A stretch of 5,526 nt of DNA from Desulfobacterales bacterium (GCA_016735415.1 JAERRP010000032.1:1-5526), one strand, 5' to 3'; shown: positions 1 through 5,526, counted from the stretch's first letter. Translations and numbers: made by a program. The notes: generated by a model from the sequence alone, not told the origin.

Positions 1-119
1 AAGGTAAAAACCTCTGGTGAGGGGCTGAATGAAAAAACCTGAGTATACGAAGCGCAAGATCTTCGTCCAGCCCATGAATGATCGTGGGTATGTCAATTTT
101 ATGAAGCGATTCCAATCAG

Positions 120-275
120 ATGGACTCCCTGTTGATCGCGCTCCTGACGGTTGCCGCCTACGGAGGAATGTTCCGGGGCCTCCTGCCGACCAATACCTAT
201 ATCTCCTGGGAAGGGCATGTCTGCGGATTTGCCGCCGGCCTGGCGGCCGCATGGTTCGAGACACGGAAGACTTGA
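120..275 (+). pseudogene. C-terminal remnant of a rhomboid-family intramembrane serine protease
   Basis: The frame from 120 to the TGA at 273-275 encodes about 51 residues. They read like the last part of bacterial rhomboid proteases: a hydrophobic helix (LLIALLTVAAYGG), a short loop with LLPT, then ISWEGHVCGFAAGLAAAW. The His in SWEGH (codon 216-218) sits where rhomboids carry the catalytic His of the last core helix, followed by the Gly-x3-Gly spacing (GFAAG). The catalytic Ser segment (GxSG) and all earlier membrane helices are absent. The same frame is closed by TGA at 102-104, and no other frame between 1 and 119 gives recognisable rhomboid sequence. I therefore read it as a 5'-truncated gene rather than a functional short protein. 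A frameshift near 105-120 is possible, because another frame there reads NFMKRFQSD, which could precede SLLIALL, but that stretch is too short to prove it. It is convergent with the broken catalase, 16 bp away. Recognition rests on the last-helix motif only. Confidence 0.6.
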
Positions 276-291
276 CCATTGACCAAAGGGC

Positions 292-1005
292 TCACCCCAG
301 CGCGGCCCGAACCCCGGCGGCGTATTCCGGATGCACTTTCTCGAAATGTCCCAACTGGCGCTCGATGATTTCTTTGGGCACCCCCTGCATCGCTTCAGCG
401 ATATTGGAGAACAGCCGGGCTTTCTGGCCGTCGTCGAACAGGTTGAACAGGGCGCGGGGCTGGCCGTAATCGTCGTTGCCCTCGCGGTGGTTGTAGCGGT
501 CGGCATCGCCGCTGATGTTAAGGGGCGGCTCCGCATAATCCAGGTTCTGAATCGGTCCGTCGAAAGAATTTGGCTCGTAGTAGGCATCCGCGTTTGAGAA
601 ATTAGCGAAAAAGCGCATGGGGCCATCTTTGTGGTAGTGGTTCACCGGGCAATGGGGGGCGTTGATGGGCAGGGTTTCATAGTGGGTCCCCAGACGATAG
701 CGGTGGGCATCGGCGTAGGAGAAAACCCGCGCCTGCAGCATTTTGTCCGGTGAGAAGCTGATGCCCGGAACAATATTGGACGGTGAAAAGGCGGCCAGTT
801 CAACTTCCGTAAAGTAGTTGTCGGGGTTGCGATTCAGCACCATCTTGCCGACCTCGATCAGGGGGTAGTCGCCGTGGGGCCAGACTTTGGTCAGATCGAA
901 GGGGTTGTACGGGGTCTTGGCGGCGTCTTCTTCCGGCATCACCTGGATGCAGACGCGCCACTTGGGGAAGTCGCCCCTTTCAATGGCATTGTAAAGGTCT
1001 TCCTG
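292..1005 (-). pseudogene. katA: 5'-truncated heme catalase (C-terminal half only)
   Basis: Heme catalases convert hydrogen peroxide to water and oxygen in the cytoplasm. The minus-strand frame from about 1005 to the TGA at 292-294 gives 237 residues of clear small-subunit catalase. It opens with [16 protein letters not shown], continues through [19 protein letters not shown] and LNRNPDNYF, then the proximal heme segment [14 protein letters not shown] (Arg-x3-Tyr, with the Tyr that ligates heme iron), and ends naturally at [13 protein letters not shown]. Small-subunit catalases are about 480 residues, so roughly the first 250 are missing, including the distal His and Asn of the active site. 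Upstream of 1005 the frame stays open to a stop at 1036-1038 but has no homology and no ATG. The first possible starts, GTG 940-942 and ATG 937-939, lie inside the conserved domain and lack a ribosome binding site. It lies directly behind perR on the same strand, the expected position for a PerR-controlled catalase. Activity is very unlikely. An assembly join cannot be excluded from the sequence alone. Confidence 0.9.
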
Positions 1006-1028
1006 AAGTAAACAAAAAAATTTGTTGC

Positions 1029-1469
1029 TTACGATTTAGCTCTGCATTCAGGGCAGATGCCGAAAAAATCCAGCCGGTGCGTCAGGATTTTGAAACCGGT
1101 TTCATCCTCGACTTCCCGGGCCATGTCCAAGAAGGTGGAAAGGTCCGGATCGATCACCTGCTTGCATTTCACACAGATGACATGCGGGTGGGGATAAGGA
1201 CTGTTGCCGTCATAGCGGTTGCTGCCATCCGCAAAACCAAGTTCGAGCACTTCGCCCAGGGATTTGATCAGCATGACGTTGCGGTAAACGGTGGCCAGGC
1301 TGATGGTCGGGAAATCTTTCTGCAACTGCCGGTAGATGTGCTCGACACTGGGGTGCCCGTCACTGCTGGCCAGGATCTTGGACACGGCCAGGCGCTGCGG
1401 TGTCAACTTGAAACCGTTTTCCCGCAATTTGGTGACGATCGTGTTGAAACGTTCCTGGGGGTCCGTCAT
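1029..1469 (-). CDS. perR: PerR-type peroxide-sensing repressor, Fur family
   Basis: This 146-residue protein has the full length of Fur/PerR regulators. These are cytoplasmic dimeric metal-dependent repressors; PerR loses DNA binding when peroxide oxidises its metal-ligand histidines. The N-terminal winged helix spans about residues 1-85 (LTPQR at 22-26, recognition helix SLATVYRNV at 57-65). The C-terminal dimerisation domain has two CxxC pairs, C99/C102 and C139/C142, the structural zinc site. Aligned by eye to Bacillus PerR, all five regulatory metal ligands are present: H39, D87, H94, H96 and D107. The Asp at 107 matches PerR Asp104, where Fur proteins usually have Glu, which favours PerR over Fur. 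The ATG at 1467-1469 gives the normal family N-terminus; the upstream ribosome binding site is weak (AGAG about 11 nt away). A promoter with a palindrome precedes it, suggesting autoregulation. The gene downstream on the same strand is a truncated catalase, its probable former target. Family assignment is certain; PerR versus Fur is a strong inference. Confidence 0.9.
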   Translation of the reverse strand: MTDPQERFNTIVTKLRENGFKLTPQRLAVSKILASSDGHPSVEHIYRQLQKDFPTISLATVYRNVMLIKSLGEVLELGFADGSNRYDGNSPYPHPHVICVKCKQVIDPDLSTFLDMAREVEDETGFKILTHRLDFFGICPECRAKS

Positions 1470-1516
1470 GCTAACGCCGCTCTAATTGATAAGTTATTTT
1501 AAATGATAATTGTTAC

Positions 1517-1545
1517 TACATAATTATGTTTGTTTCGCAAGTCAA
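1517..1545 (-). promoter_or_regulatory. Candidate perR promoter with overlapping palindromic operator
   Basis: On the minus strand, TTGACT (1545-1540) and TATGTA (1522-1517) are separated by 17 bp, a sigma70-like layout that would start transcription about 40 nt before the perR ATG. The -35 is near consensus; the -10 matches at only three positions. A 12-bp perfect palindrome, ACATAATTATGT (1518-1529), covers the -10, a position suited to repression. It resembles the AT-rich PerR/Fur box style but is not an exact match to the Bacillus Per box. A second ATAATT copy lies 14 bp further toward the gene (1506-1511). Autoregulation by PerR is inferred. Confidence 0.5.
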
Positions 1546-1713
1546 GATATATTTAGGTTGCATACCGGATAGAAGTTCTTTCCCGGCGGGCTAAAAACAG
1601 GGCTCCGGGCGCAATGGCCCCCTCTTACAGGATTCTGGCATTGGGCCAAGGGGTGTCACCTCACGCCGGCCGCGCGGCGTGCATCTTGATGCCTCGTCTT
1701 GGCAACCGGATGC

Positions 1714-1742
1714 TTGTTTTCCGCCACCGTGTTCGCTATCAA
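1714..1742 (+). promoter_or_regulatory. Weak candidate promoter for the SDR-thioesterase pair
   Basis: TTGTTT and TATCAA are separated by 17 bp and end 67 bp before the SDR start codon. Each hexamer matches the sigma70 consensus only partly (3/6 and 4/6), so this is a position-based guess. No better pair was found in the spacer by eye. Confidence 0.25.
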
Positions 1743-1809
1743 TAGAAAAATCCGACCAGCCACCGCAAGGCCGGATGCTGCCAGCCTTCGAAAAGATGAA
1801 AGGATCAAC

Positions 1810-2550
1810 ATGTCTTCATCCGTTATGATCACCGGCGCCTCTACAGGAATCGGATGTGCCCTGGCCTGGGAACTGGCCGCCCGGGGTCACAGCCTTGCGC
1901 TCACGGCCCGTCGTCTTGAAAAACTCGAAGACATCCGCGCGGGCATCCGGCAGCGCCACCCCGCGGTACGGGTTGAAGTGCGGGCCCTTGACGTGACCTG
2001 CTACGATCAGATTACACCCGTACTGGAAAGCCTGGCTGAGGCCCTCGACGGCCTGGATATCGTCGTGGCCAATGCCGGCATCGGTCTGGGGGAGAAGATC
2101 GGGCAGGGCCAGTTTGAAAAATGCCGCCGCACGATCGAAACCAATCTGATAGGTGCAATCGCCACGGTGGATGCGGCCGTCCAGTATTTCAGGGCCCGCG
2201 GCCAGGGGCACATCGTGGGCATCAGTTCGATCATGGCCTTCCGGGGCTTACAGCACAATGCCGCTTACAGCGCTTCCAAAGCCGGCTTGGCCAACTACCT
2301 GGACGCCGTGCGGGTGGCTGTCCGCCGGAAGCACATCGATGTCACCATTTTTTACCCCGGTTTTATCGACACGCCTTTGAACGATATGCTGCCCCATCGG
2401 CCCTTTTTGATTTCAGCCGAGAAAGGGGCCCGGCTGATGGCCGACAAGATGGCGCGCAAGGTTAAATCCTCCATGATTCCAGTTTGGCCCTGGGCGCTTG
2501 TGAAGTGGTTGCTGCGGATGATGCCGGACAGTGTCGTCGCCAGGCTCTAA
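1810..2550 (+). CDS. Short-chain dehydrogenase/reductase (SDR), classical NADP-preferring type
   Basis: This 246-residue protein has the length and motif order of classical SDRs, soluble Rossmann-fold oxidoreductases that interconvert alcohols and ketones with NAD(P)H. Visible motifs are the dinucleotide-binding TGASTGIG (residues 8-15), a basic pair R34-R35 at the end of beta-2 that favours NADP(H), D61 in the LDV segment, NAG (88-90), and the catalytic tetrad N112, S140, Y153, K157 with the normal S-x12-Y-x3-K spacing. YPGF (about 180) and a following Thr complete the cofactor site. The C-terminus is hydrophobic and Trp-rich (PVWPWALVKWLL), suggesting contact with a membrane or a lipidic substrate. 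The ATG at 1810 is chosen because AAGGA (1800-1804) lies 5 nt upstream and the protein then starts just before the nucleotide fold; a longer frame reaches TTG at 1699 but has no ribosome binding site. It is followed after 51 bp by an acyl-ACP thioesterase-like gene, probably in one transcript. The enzyme class is secure; the substrate, perhaps a fatty or ketoacyl compound, is unknown. Confidence 0.9.
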   Translation: MSSSVMITGASTGIGCALAWELAARGHSLALTARRLEKLEDIRAGIRQRHPAVRVEVRALDVTCYDQITPVLESLAEALDGLDIVVANAGIGLGEKIGQGQFEKCRRTIETNLIGAIATVDAAVQYFRARGQGHIVGISSIMAFRGLQHNAAYSASKAGLANYLDAVRVAVRRKHIDVTIFYPGFIDTPLNDMLPHRPFLISAEKGARLMADKMARKVKSSMIPVWPWALVKWLLRMMPDSVVARL

Positions 2551-2601
2551 GGCCGTGGTCCGGCAACCATCCGGATAACAGGTTCATTTCACGGGAGGCC
2601 C

Positions 2602-3339
2602 ATGAAAGTCGAATGGCAACACAAAGTCGGTTATATGGATATCAACCCGGTCTTCCGGATGAAACTGGGGGCCTTCTCACAATTGCTGCAGGAGGCGGCC
2701 GTGACCCACTCCGAGAGGGTCGGGATCCACAGTCGGGACCTCGTTGCCAATGGGACGGTGTGGGTGCTGAACAAGATGGCCTTTGAATTCCGGCGCCTGC
2801 CGACTTTCGGGGAAGACATTCGCGTGCTGACCTGGCACAAAGGCAGCCGCGGCGTTAAGGCTTACCGCGATTTTGAGGTGTTGGTCGGGGAAGAACTCCT
2901 GGTGTCCGTGGCCAGCCTGTGGCTTTTTATCGATCTGAAGAAGAAAAGACCCCGGCGCATTCCGCCCGCATGGCAGGAAGTCTACACGGTCGAAAGCGGG
3001 GAGGCCCTCGATTTCGATTTGAACGGCTGGCAGCCGGGCCACCCCGGGGCGGACGCAGCGACGATACCGATCACACTGCGCTGCAGCGATTTCGTCCCCC
3101 AGGGGCATGTGAACCATACCGCTTATTTTGACTTCATCGAAACCCTCATGGACCGTACCCTCGGTGGGGGGAACGCTCCGCAGGGGCTTCGCATTCAATT
3201 CCGCCGTGAAATCCCCCGCCAGGTCACGGCCATTACGGCCGGTATGGCCCGCTCGCAGACGGGCGCGCACTTCGGTTTCTATAATGGTGACAAGACCTTT
3301 GTCTGCGGCGAGATCGACTTCCCGCGGCGGCGGAAATAA
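2602..3339 (+). CDS. Acyl-ACP thioesterase-like double-hotdog protein with substituted active site
   Basis: The 245-residue product resembles bacterial members of the acyl-ACP thioesterase family (FatA/FatB-like), which hydrolyse acyl-ACP to free fatty acids in the cytoplasm. Two hotdog units are visible. The first, about residues 1-120, contains FSQLLQEAA (25-33, long helix) and VWVLNKMAFEFRRLPTFGED (53-72). The second, about 150-245, contains GHVNHTAYFDFIE (168-180). In characterised family members the second motif reads roughly SDxDxNGHVNN, with Asp, Asn and His catalytic. Here H169 is kept, but the expected catalytic Asp is V165 and the expected Asn is Q167; D163 is conserved. Activity could therefore be altered, lost, or use other residues. 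The ATG at 2602 follows GGGAGG (2593-2598) with a short 3-nt gap and gives the usual family N-terminus. It probably shares a transcript with the upstream reductase, hinting at a joint role in acyl-chain metabolism. A CoA thioesterase of the 4HBT type is the alternative reading. Confidence 0.82.
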   Translation: MKVEWQHKVGYMDINPVFRMKLGAFSQLLQEAAVTHSERVGIHSRDLVANGTVWVLNKMAFEFRRLPTFGEDIRVLTWHKGSRGVKAYRDFEVLVGEELLVSVASLWLFIDLKKKRPRRIPPAWQEVYTVESGEALDFDLNGWQPGHPGADAATIPITLRCSDFVPQGHVNHTAYFDFIETLMDRTLGGGNAPQGLRIQFRREIPRQVTAITAGMARSQTGAHFGFYNGDKTFVCGEIDFPRRRK

Positions 3340-3449
3340 ACTAAATCCGCACGGTGGCGCCGCTTCCGGAATTAGCTTTGATCTAAGGCCTGCACCTCGG
3401 GAGGGGGACTTGGAGGGGTTCTACCGTTCCAGGGTGCTAATTCTGTCAG

Positions 3450-3715
3450 GGCTGTTACTTTTCTTTCGCGGGAAAGAAAAGTAACTAAGAGAAACCGCCC
3501 GTGTCCAGCGGCCCCTTCGGGGCTTGCCTGCGCGTGACAAAGGGAATGCAACCCAACCACTTGCAAAACATTCCTACGCCCCCTCTGGGGAGCTACCTGA
3601 GGCCTTCCGCTATGCGGGAGGAGGCTCACTCAACGGGCGCGCGCGCCCCGTTGACTACCGCCGGCGAGCCGATAGCGCCATGCCGAATTTCCTGCCGGCA
3701 ATTCAGGGCTCGCGC
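3450..3715. repeat. Multi-hairpin intergenic element, probable dispersed repeat or structured RNA
   Basis: After the perfect 14-bp hairpin, at least six further stem-loops follow within 230 bp. They are GCCCC-TTC-GGGGC (3511-3523); GGAATG / CATTCC (3543-3548 with 3569-3574), with an inner CAA/TTG; CCCC-TCT-GGGG (3580-3590); CCTTCCGC-TAT-GCGGGAGG (3603-3621, one G-T pair); TCAACGGG / CCCGTTGA around an alternating CG loop (3630-3654); and GCGAGCC / GGCTCGC (3664-3670 with 3707-3713), enclosing smaller stems. This density is far above the surrounding genes. The boundaries are not defined by clear terminal repeats or a target duplication; the similarity may extend left to about 3385. It could be a mobile intergenic repeat, a non-autonomous element, or a non-coding RNA. 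No transposase or RNA-family signature was recognised. Confidence 0.5.
3454..3485. repeat. Perfect 14-bp inverted repeat with 4-nt loop
   Basis: GTTACTTTTCTTTC (3454-3467) and its exact reverse complement GAAAGAAAAGTAAC (3472-3485) enclose the loop GCGG. One arm is pyrimidine-rich and the other purine-rich. No T-run follows on either side, so it is not a classical intrinsic terminator, though transcription from the thioesterase could end at such a stem. From memory, closely similar GTTACTTTTCTTT-type hairpins recur between genes in many proteobacteria; I cannot check copy number here. Confidence 0.85.
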
Positions 3716-3771
3716 AAAGAAGTCCAGTGTTGAAAAGGAAAGTCGCGGCGGGTCAGGGAAAGAGGCGCTGA

Positions 3772-3802
3772 TTGACATTCCTGGTGATAATTGCGATAGA
3801 TA
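3772..3802 (+). promoter_or_regulatory. Weak candidate promoter for the histidine kinase gene
   Basis: A perfect TTGACA (3772-3777) lies just outside the hairpin element. The -10 is poor: GATAGA (3795-3800) at 17 bp spacing or TAGATA (3797-3802) at 19 bp. Either would leave a leader of about 95 nt before the kinase ATG. The exact -35 hexamer makes it the best candidate in the spacer, but the match is only partial. Confidence 0.3.
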
Positions 3803-3899
3803 AAAAGGTCATTTTCTGCGCGGTTTCTGGCCGAGTTGGCCGTGCATCCTGCCTTCGTGTTTTCTTCTTAAACCCTGAAGCGAACCCGGATACGCTCCA

Positions 3900-5526
3900 A
3901 TGATGAAATTCATACTTCTGACGACCTCATTGATCCTCTGGATTCTTACGGCGACGACGCCCTGGGTTTACGTGGCGGCGGCTGCGGTCAGTGCCCGACC
4001 GAACGCGATCACCCAGATTGTCGGCAATGACGATTTCTCGCCTTACGAGTTTATCAATACGGCCGGCGTTCCCGACGGTTACAACATCGATCTCATCAAG
4101 GCCCTTGCCGCCAAGATCGGCCTGCAAATGGAATTGAAGCTCGATCGTTGGGTGGACGCGCGCCGGGCGCTCGAAAACGGCCAGATCGATGCATTGACCG
4201 GTGTCATGTATTCACCGCAGAGAGCCCGGGTCTTCGATTTTTCCGTGCCCCATATTGTCGTTTCCTATGCCCTTTTCGTTCGCCGGGATTCGGATATCGC
4301 CACACCGCAAGATGCCCGCGGCCGGCAGGTGATCGTGGTAAAGGGCGTTTATGCCCATGACTGGCTGCAAAAAAACGAATTCAGCGACCAGGTCATCACC
4401 GTGGATTATCCCCAAGAGGCCCTGCGGCTGCTGGCGGAGGGGCGGTACGACTGTGCCGTCTTGATTCGTTTGCACGGTCTGGATCTGCTGAGCAAATTGG
4501 GGATCACCAACATCCAAACCGTCGGACCGCCGGTTTTGACCCAGAAGATGGGCTTTGCGGTGCGGGCCGGCAATGCTGATCTACTGGCGCAACTCAACGA
4601 GGGCCTCTACCTTCTGCAGAGCAGCGGGGAATACGATGAAATCTATCGCCGCTGGTTCTCGGTCTACGAGGAGCGCGTTCTGCGGGATCGCCTCCTGACA
4701 ACCGCCAAGCTGATTCTCCTCCCGTTGCTCATGTTGCTGCTGGCCGGGGCCCTGTGGATATGGTCCCTGAACCGTTCCGTGGGGCGTAAAACCGAAGCAT
4801 TGCACCGCCACCGGCAAACGCTGGCCCAGATTATTGAGCATTTGCCCATTCCGACCCTGGTGGTCGACGGCAAGGGCCAGGTCACCCACTGGAACCGGGA
4901 ATGCATCCGCCTGACCGGTATCAGCGCAGCTGAAGCGATCGGCGGCACGCCGTCGGCCGTGGCTTTGGCGGAGCACCACTCGACTTTCCTGGCCCTGCTG
5001 TCCGAAAAATGCGAACTCACGGACCAGTCCCCCGCAATCCGCAAACGCACCCACGTCTGTGATACGCTTGAAGGCCTTTTCGAATCCGAAGTCTTTGTCC
5101 CCTGGCTGAGCCGGGACGGCAAGTGGCTTTACGGGACGATTGCCCCCTTTGAAGACGGCCGCGGGCATCGAATCGGTTTCATCGAGGCCTGGCAGGATTT
5201 AACCGATCGCAAGGCGCTTGAAAACCAGTTGATCCAGGCCCAGAAAATGGAGGCCATGGGGACGCTGGCCGGCAGTGTGGCCCATGATTTTGCCAGCTAT
5301 CTGCAGGCCATCGGTGGGTACACCAGCGCGGCCCGACTGGAATCGGATTTGAGCCCCAGCGTCATGGTCTGTCTCCGGGGAATCCAGACTTCAATTGAAA
5401 AGGCCCGGGAACTCATCCGGCAGATCATGCTTTTCAGCCGTCAGGATCTGGTGGCCCCCAGCCCCGTCGATCTTCGACCGATCATCGAGCGCACCCTCCA
5501 TATTGTCAAAGCGACGGCTCCCACGG
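3900..5526 (+). CDS. Periplasmic-sensing PAS histidine kinase, partial (runs off right edge)
   Basis: The open frame covers 542 codons without a stop and continues beyond the window. Order of parts: signal peptide (1-32, ending AVSA); periplasmic SBP_bac_3 Venus-flytrap sensor (about 38-260, with SPYEF near 47 and a closing YDEIYRRWF at 245-253); one transmembrane helix (about 270-290); a PAS domain (about 307-437, ending WQDLTDR); and the HisKA dimerisation domain starting QKMEAMGTLAG (448-458) with the phosphoacceptor H462. The ATPase domain and any receiver domain lie outside. Kinases of this layout bind small molecules such as amino acids in the periplasm and autophosphorylate on His. The H-box reads AHDFAS, whereas relatives usually have AHDFNN, so the position four residues after His is Ser instead of Asn. 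ATG 3900 is the first start after an in-frame TGA at 3876; ATG 3903 is equally possible, and the ribosome binding site is weak (GGA, 3888-3890). Its response regulator is not in view. The ligand is unknown. Confidence 0.9.
   Translation, partial: MMKFILLTTSLILWILTATTPWVYVAAAAVSARPNAITQIVGNDDFSPYEFINTAGVPDGYNIDLIKALAAKIGLQMELKLDRWVDARRALENGQIDALTGVMYSPQRARVFDFSVPHIVVSYALFVRRDSDIATPQDARGRQVIVVKGVYAHDWLQKNEFSDQVITVDYPQEALRLLAEGRYDCAVLIRLHGLDLLSKLGITNIQTVGPPVLTQKMGFAVRAGNADLLAQLNEGLYLLQSSGEYDEIYRRWFSVYEERVLRDRLLTTAKLILLPLLMLLLAGALWIWSLNRSVGRKTEALHRHRQTLAQIIEHLPIPTLVVDGKGQVTHWNRECIRLTGISAAEAIGGTPSAVALAEHHSTFLALLSEKCELTDQSPAIRKRTHVCDTLEGLFESEVFVPWLSRDGKWLYGTIAPFEDGRGHRIGFIEAWQDLTDRKALENQLIQAQKMEAMGTLAGSVAHDFASYLQAIGGYTSAARLESDLSPSVMVCLRGIQTSIEKARELIRQIMLFSRQDLVAPSPVDLRPIIERTLHIVKATAPT

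Larger units (their letters stand above)
1470..1809. other. Non-coding divergent spacer between perR and the SDR gene
   Basis: No reading frame here looks like protein. The left third (to about 1560) is AT-rich and holds the perR promoter and palindrome. The rest is GC-rich. It contains a small hairpin at 1662-1681 (CACGCC / GGCGTG, 8-nt loop) with no following T-run, so it does not look like an intrinsic terminator. A weak promoter-like pair for the rightward genes is TTGTTT (1714-1719) and TATCAA (1737-1742), 17 bp apart. I see no tRNA and no recognisable riboswitch. Confidence 0.6.
3340..3899. other. 560-bp non-coding spacer dominated by a hairpin-rich element
   Basis: No convincing gene lies here; open frames of 70-118 codons on both strands are low-complexity, lack ribosome binding sites and run through the hairpins. 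The stretch 3450-3715 holds the hairpin cluster annotated separately. The remainder (3716-3899) holds a promoter-like TTGACA and the leader of the histidine kinase gene. A TGA at 3876-3878, in frame with the kinase, fixes its earliest start at 3900. Confidence 0.65.

Noticed and set aside
29..469. 146-codon plus-strand open frame
   Set aside because: It crosses the rhomboid remnant in another frame and then runs antisense through the conserved catalase fragment; the translation has no recognisable domain.
1077..1502. 141-codon open frame opposite perR
   Set aside because: It is the antisense shadow of a clearly conserved PerR gene and covers its promoter.
1662..1681. GC-rich hairpin as an intrinsic terminator or riboswitch
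   Set aside because: There is no T-run after it, the stem is only 6 bp, and no gene ends just upstream on the plus strand; no known riboswitch core was seen.
1699..1809. N-terminal extension of the SDR starting at TTG 1699
   Set aside because: There is no ribosome binding site at 1699, and the extra 37 residues precede the normal SDR start, whereas ATG 1810 has AAGGA at good spacing.
2677..3270. 197-codon minus-strand open frame
   Set aside because: It lies antisense within the thioesterase gene, and the translation shows no family resemblance.
3372..3629. 85-codon minus-strand frame containing FLLVTFLSRERKVT
   Set aside because: The peptide is simply the translation of the 14-bp hairpin and its surroundings; such sequences are a typical by-product of intergenic repeats, and no ribosome binding site is visible.
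3501..3803. 100-codon plus-strand frame in the spacer
   Set aside because: Its composition follows the hairpins, it has no domain or ribosome binding site, and it overlaps other equally poor frames.
3835..3853. Possible sigma54 -24/-12 promoter (TTGGCCGTGCATCCTGC)
   Set aside because: The GG and GC elements are 11 bases apart rather than the required 10, and the flanking consensus is poor.
4581..5168. 195-codon minus-strand open frame
   Set aside because: It is antisense to the histidine kinase, whose plus-strand frame shows unmistakable transmembrane, PAS and HisKA features.
1..5526. CRISPR array, tRNA, insertion sequence or phage gene
   Set aside because: No regularly spaced repeats, tRNA-like cloverleaf, transposase, integrase or phage-like protein could be recognised.

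Overview
The window looks like chromosomal DNA of moderately high GC content from a Gram-negative bacterium. A Desulfobacterota (deltaproteobacterial) origin is my best guess. It rests on gene content and protein style: a PerR-type regulator directly followed by a catalase, a short-chain dehydrogenase next to an acyl-ACP thioesterase, and a periplasmic-sensor/PAS histidine kinase. No rRNA or other taxonomic marker is present, so this is inference.

Left part (1-1469): two broken genes lie tail to tail. On the plus strand is the C-terminal end of a rhomboid-family protease (about 120-275). On the minus strand is the C-terminal half of a small-subunit heme catalase (292-1005). Immediately upstream of the catalase fragment, on the same strand, sits a complete PerR-type Fur-family repressor (1029-1469). 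The first half of the catalase, including its distal heme-pocket residues, is missing, and its homology begins only 23 bp after the perR stop codon. This looks like a former perR-katA operon that suffered a deletion. A sigma70-like promoter with a 12-bp perfect AT-rich palindrome over its -10 precedes perR and is a likely autoregulatory site.

Middle part (1470-3339): a 340-bp non-coding divergent spacer is followed by a probable two-gene operon on the plus strand. The first gene is an NADP-type short-chain dehydrogenase/reductase with complete catalytic residues. The second, 51 bp downstream, is a double-hotdog acyl-ACP thioesterase-like protein in which two positions normally catalytic in this family are substituted. 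Together they suggest a small lipid or acyl-chain modifying unit; the substrate is unknown.

Right part (3340-5526): a 560-bp spacer contains a dense series of stem-loops. Its centrepiece is a perfect 14-bp inverted repeat with a 4-nt loop, and the whole looks like a dispersed intergenic repeat or a structured RNA rather than a gene. It is followed by a large sensor histidine kinase that runs off the right edge of the window. The kinase has a signal peptide, a periplasmic SBP_bac_3 (Venus-flytrap) sensor, one transmembrane helix, a PAS domain and a HisKA domain, with an unusual H-box in which the usual Asn-Asn after the phosphorylated His-Asp-Phe is Ala-Ser.

I do not see a clearly new multi-gene system here. 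The items most worth a second look are the multi-hairpin element, the truncated catalase beside an intact PerR, and the substituted active sites of the thioesterase and the kinase.
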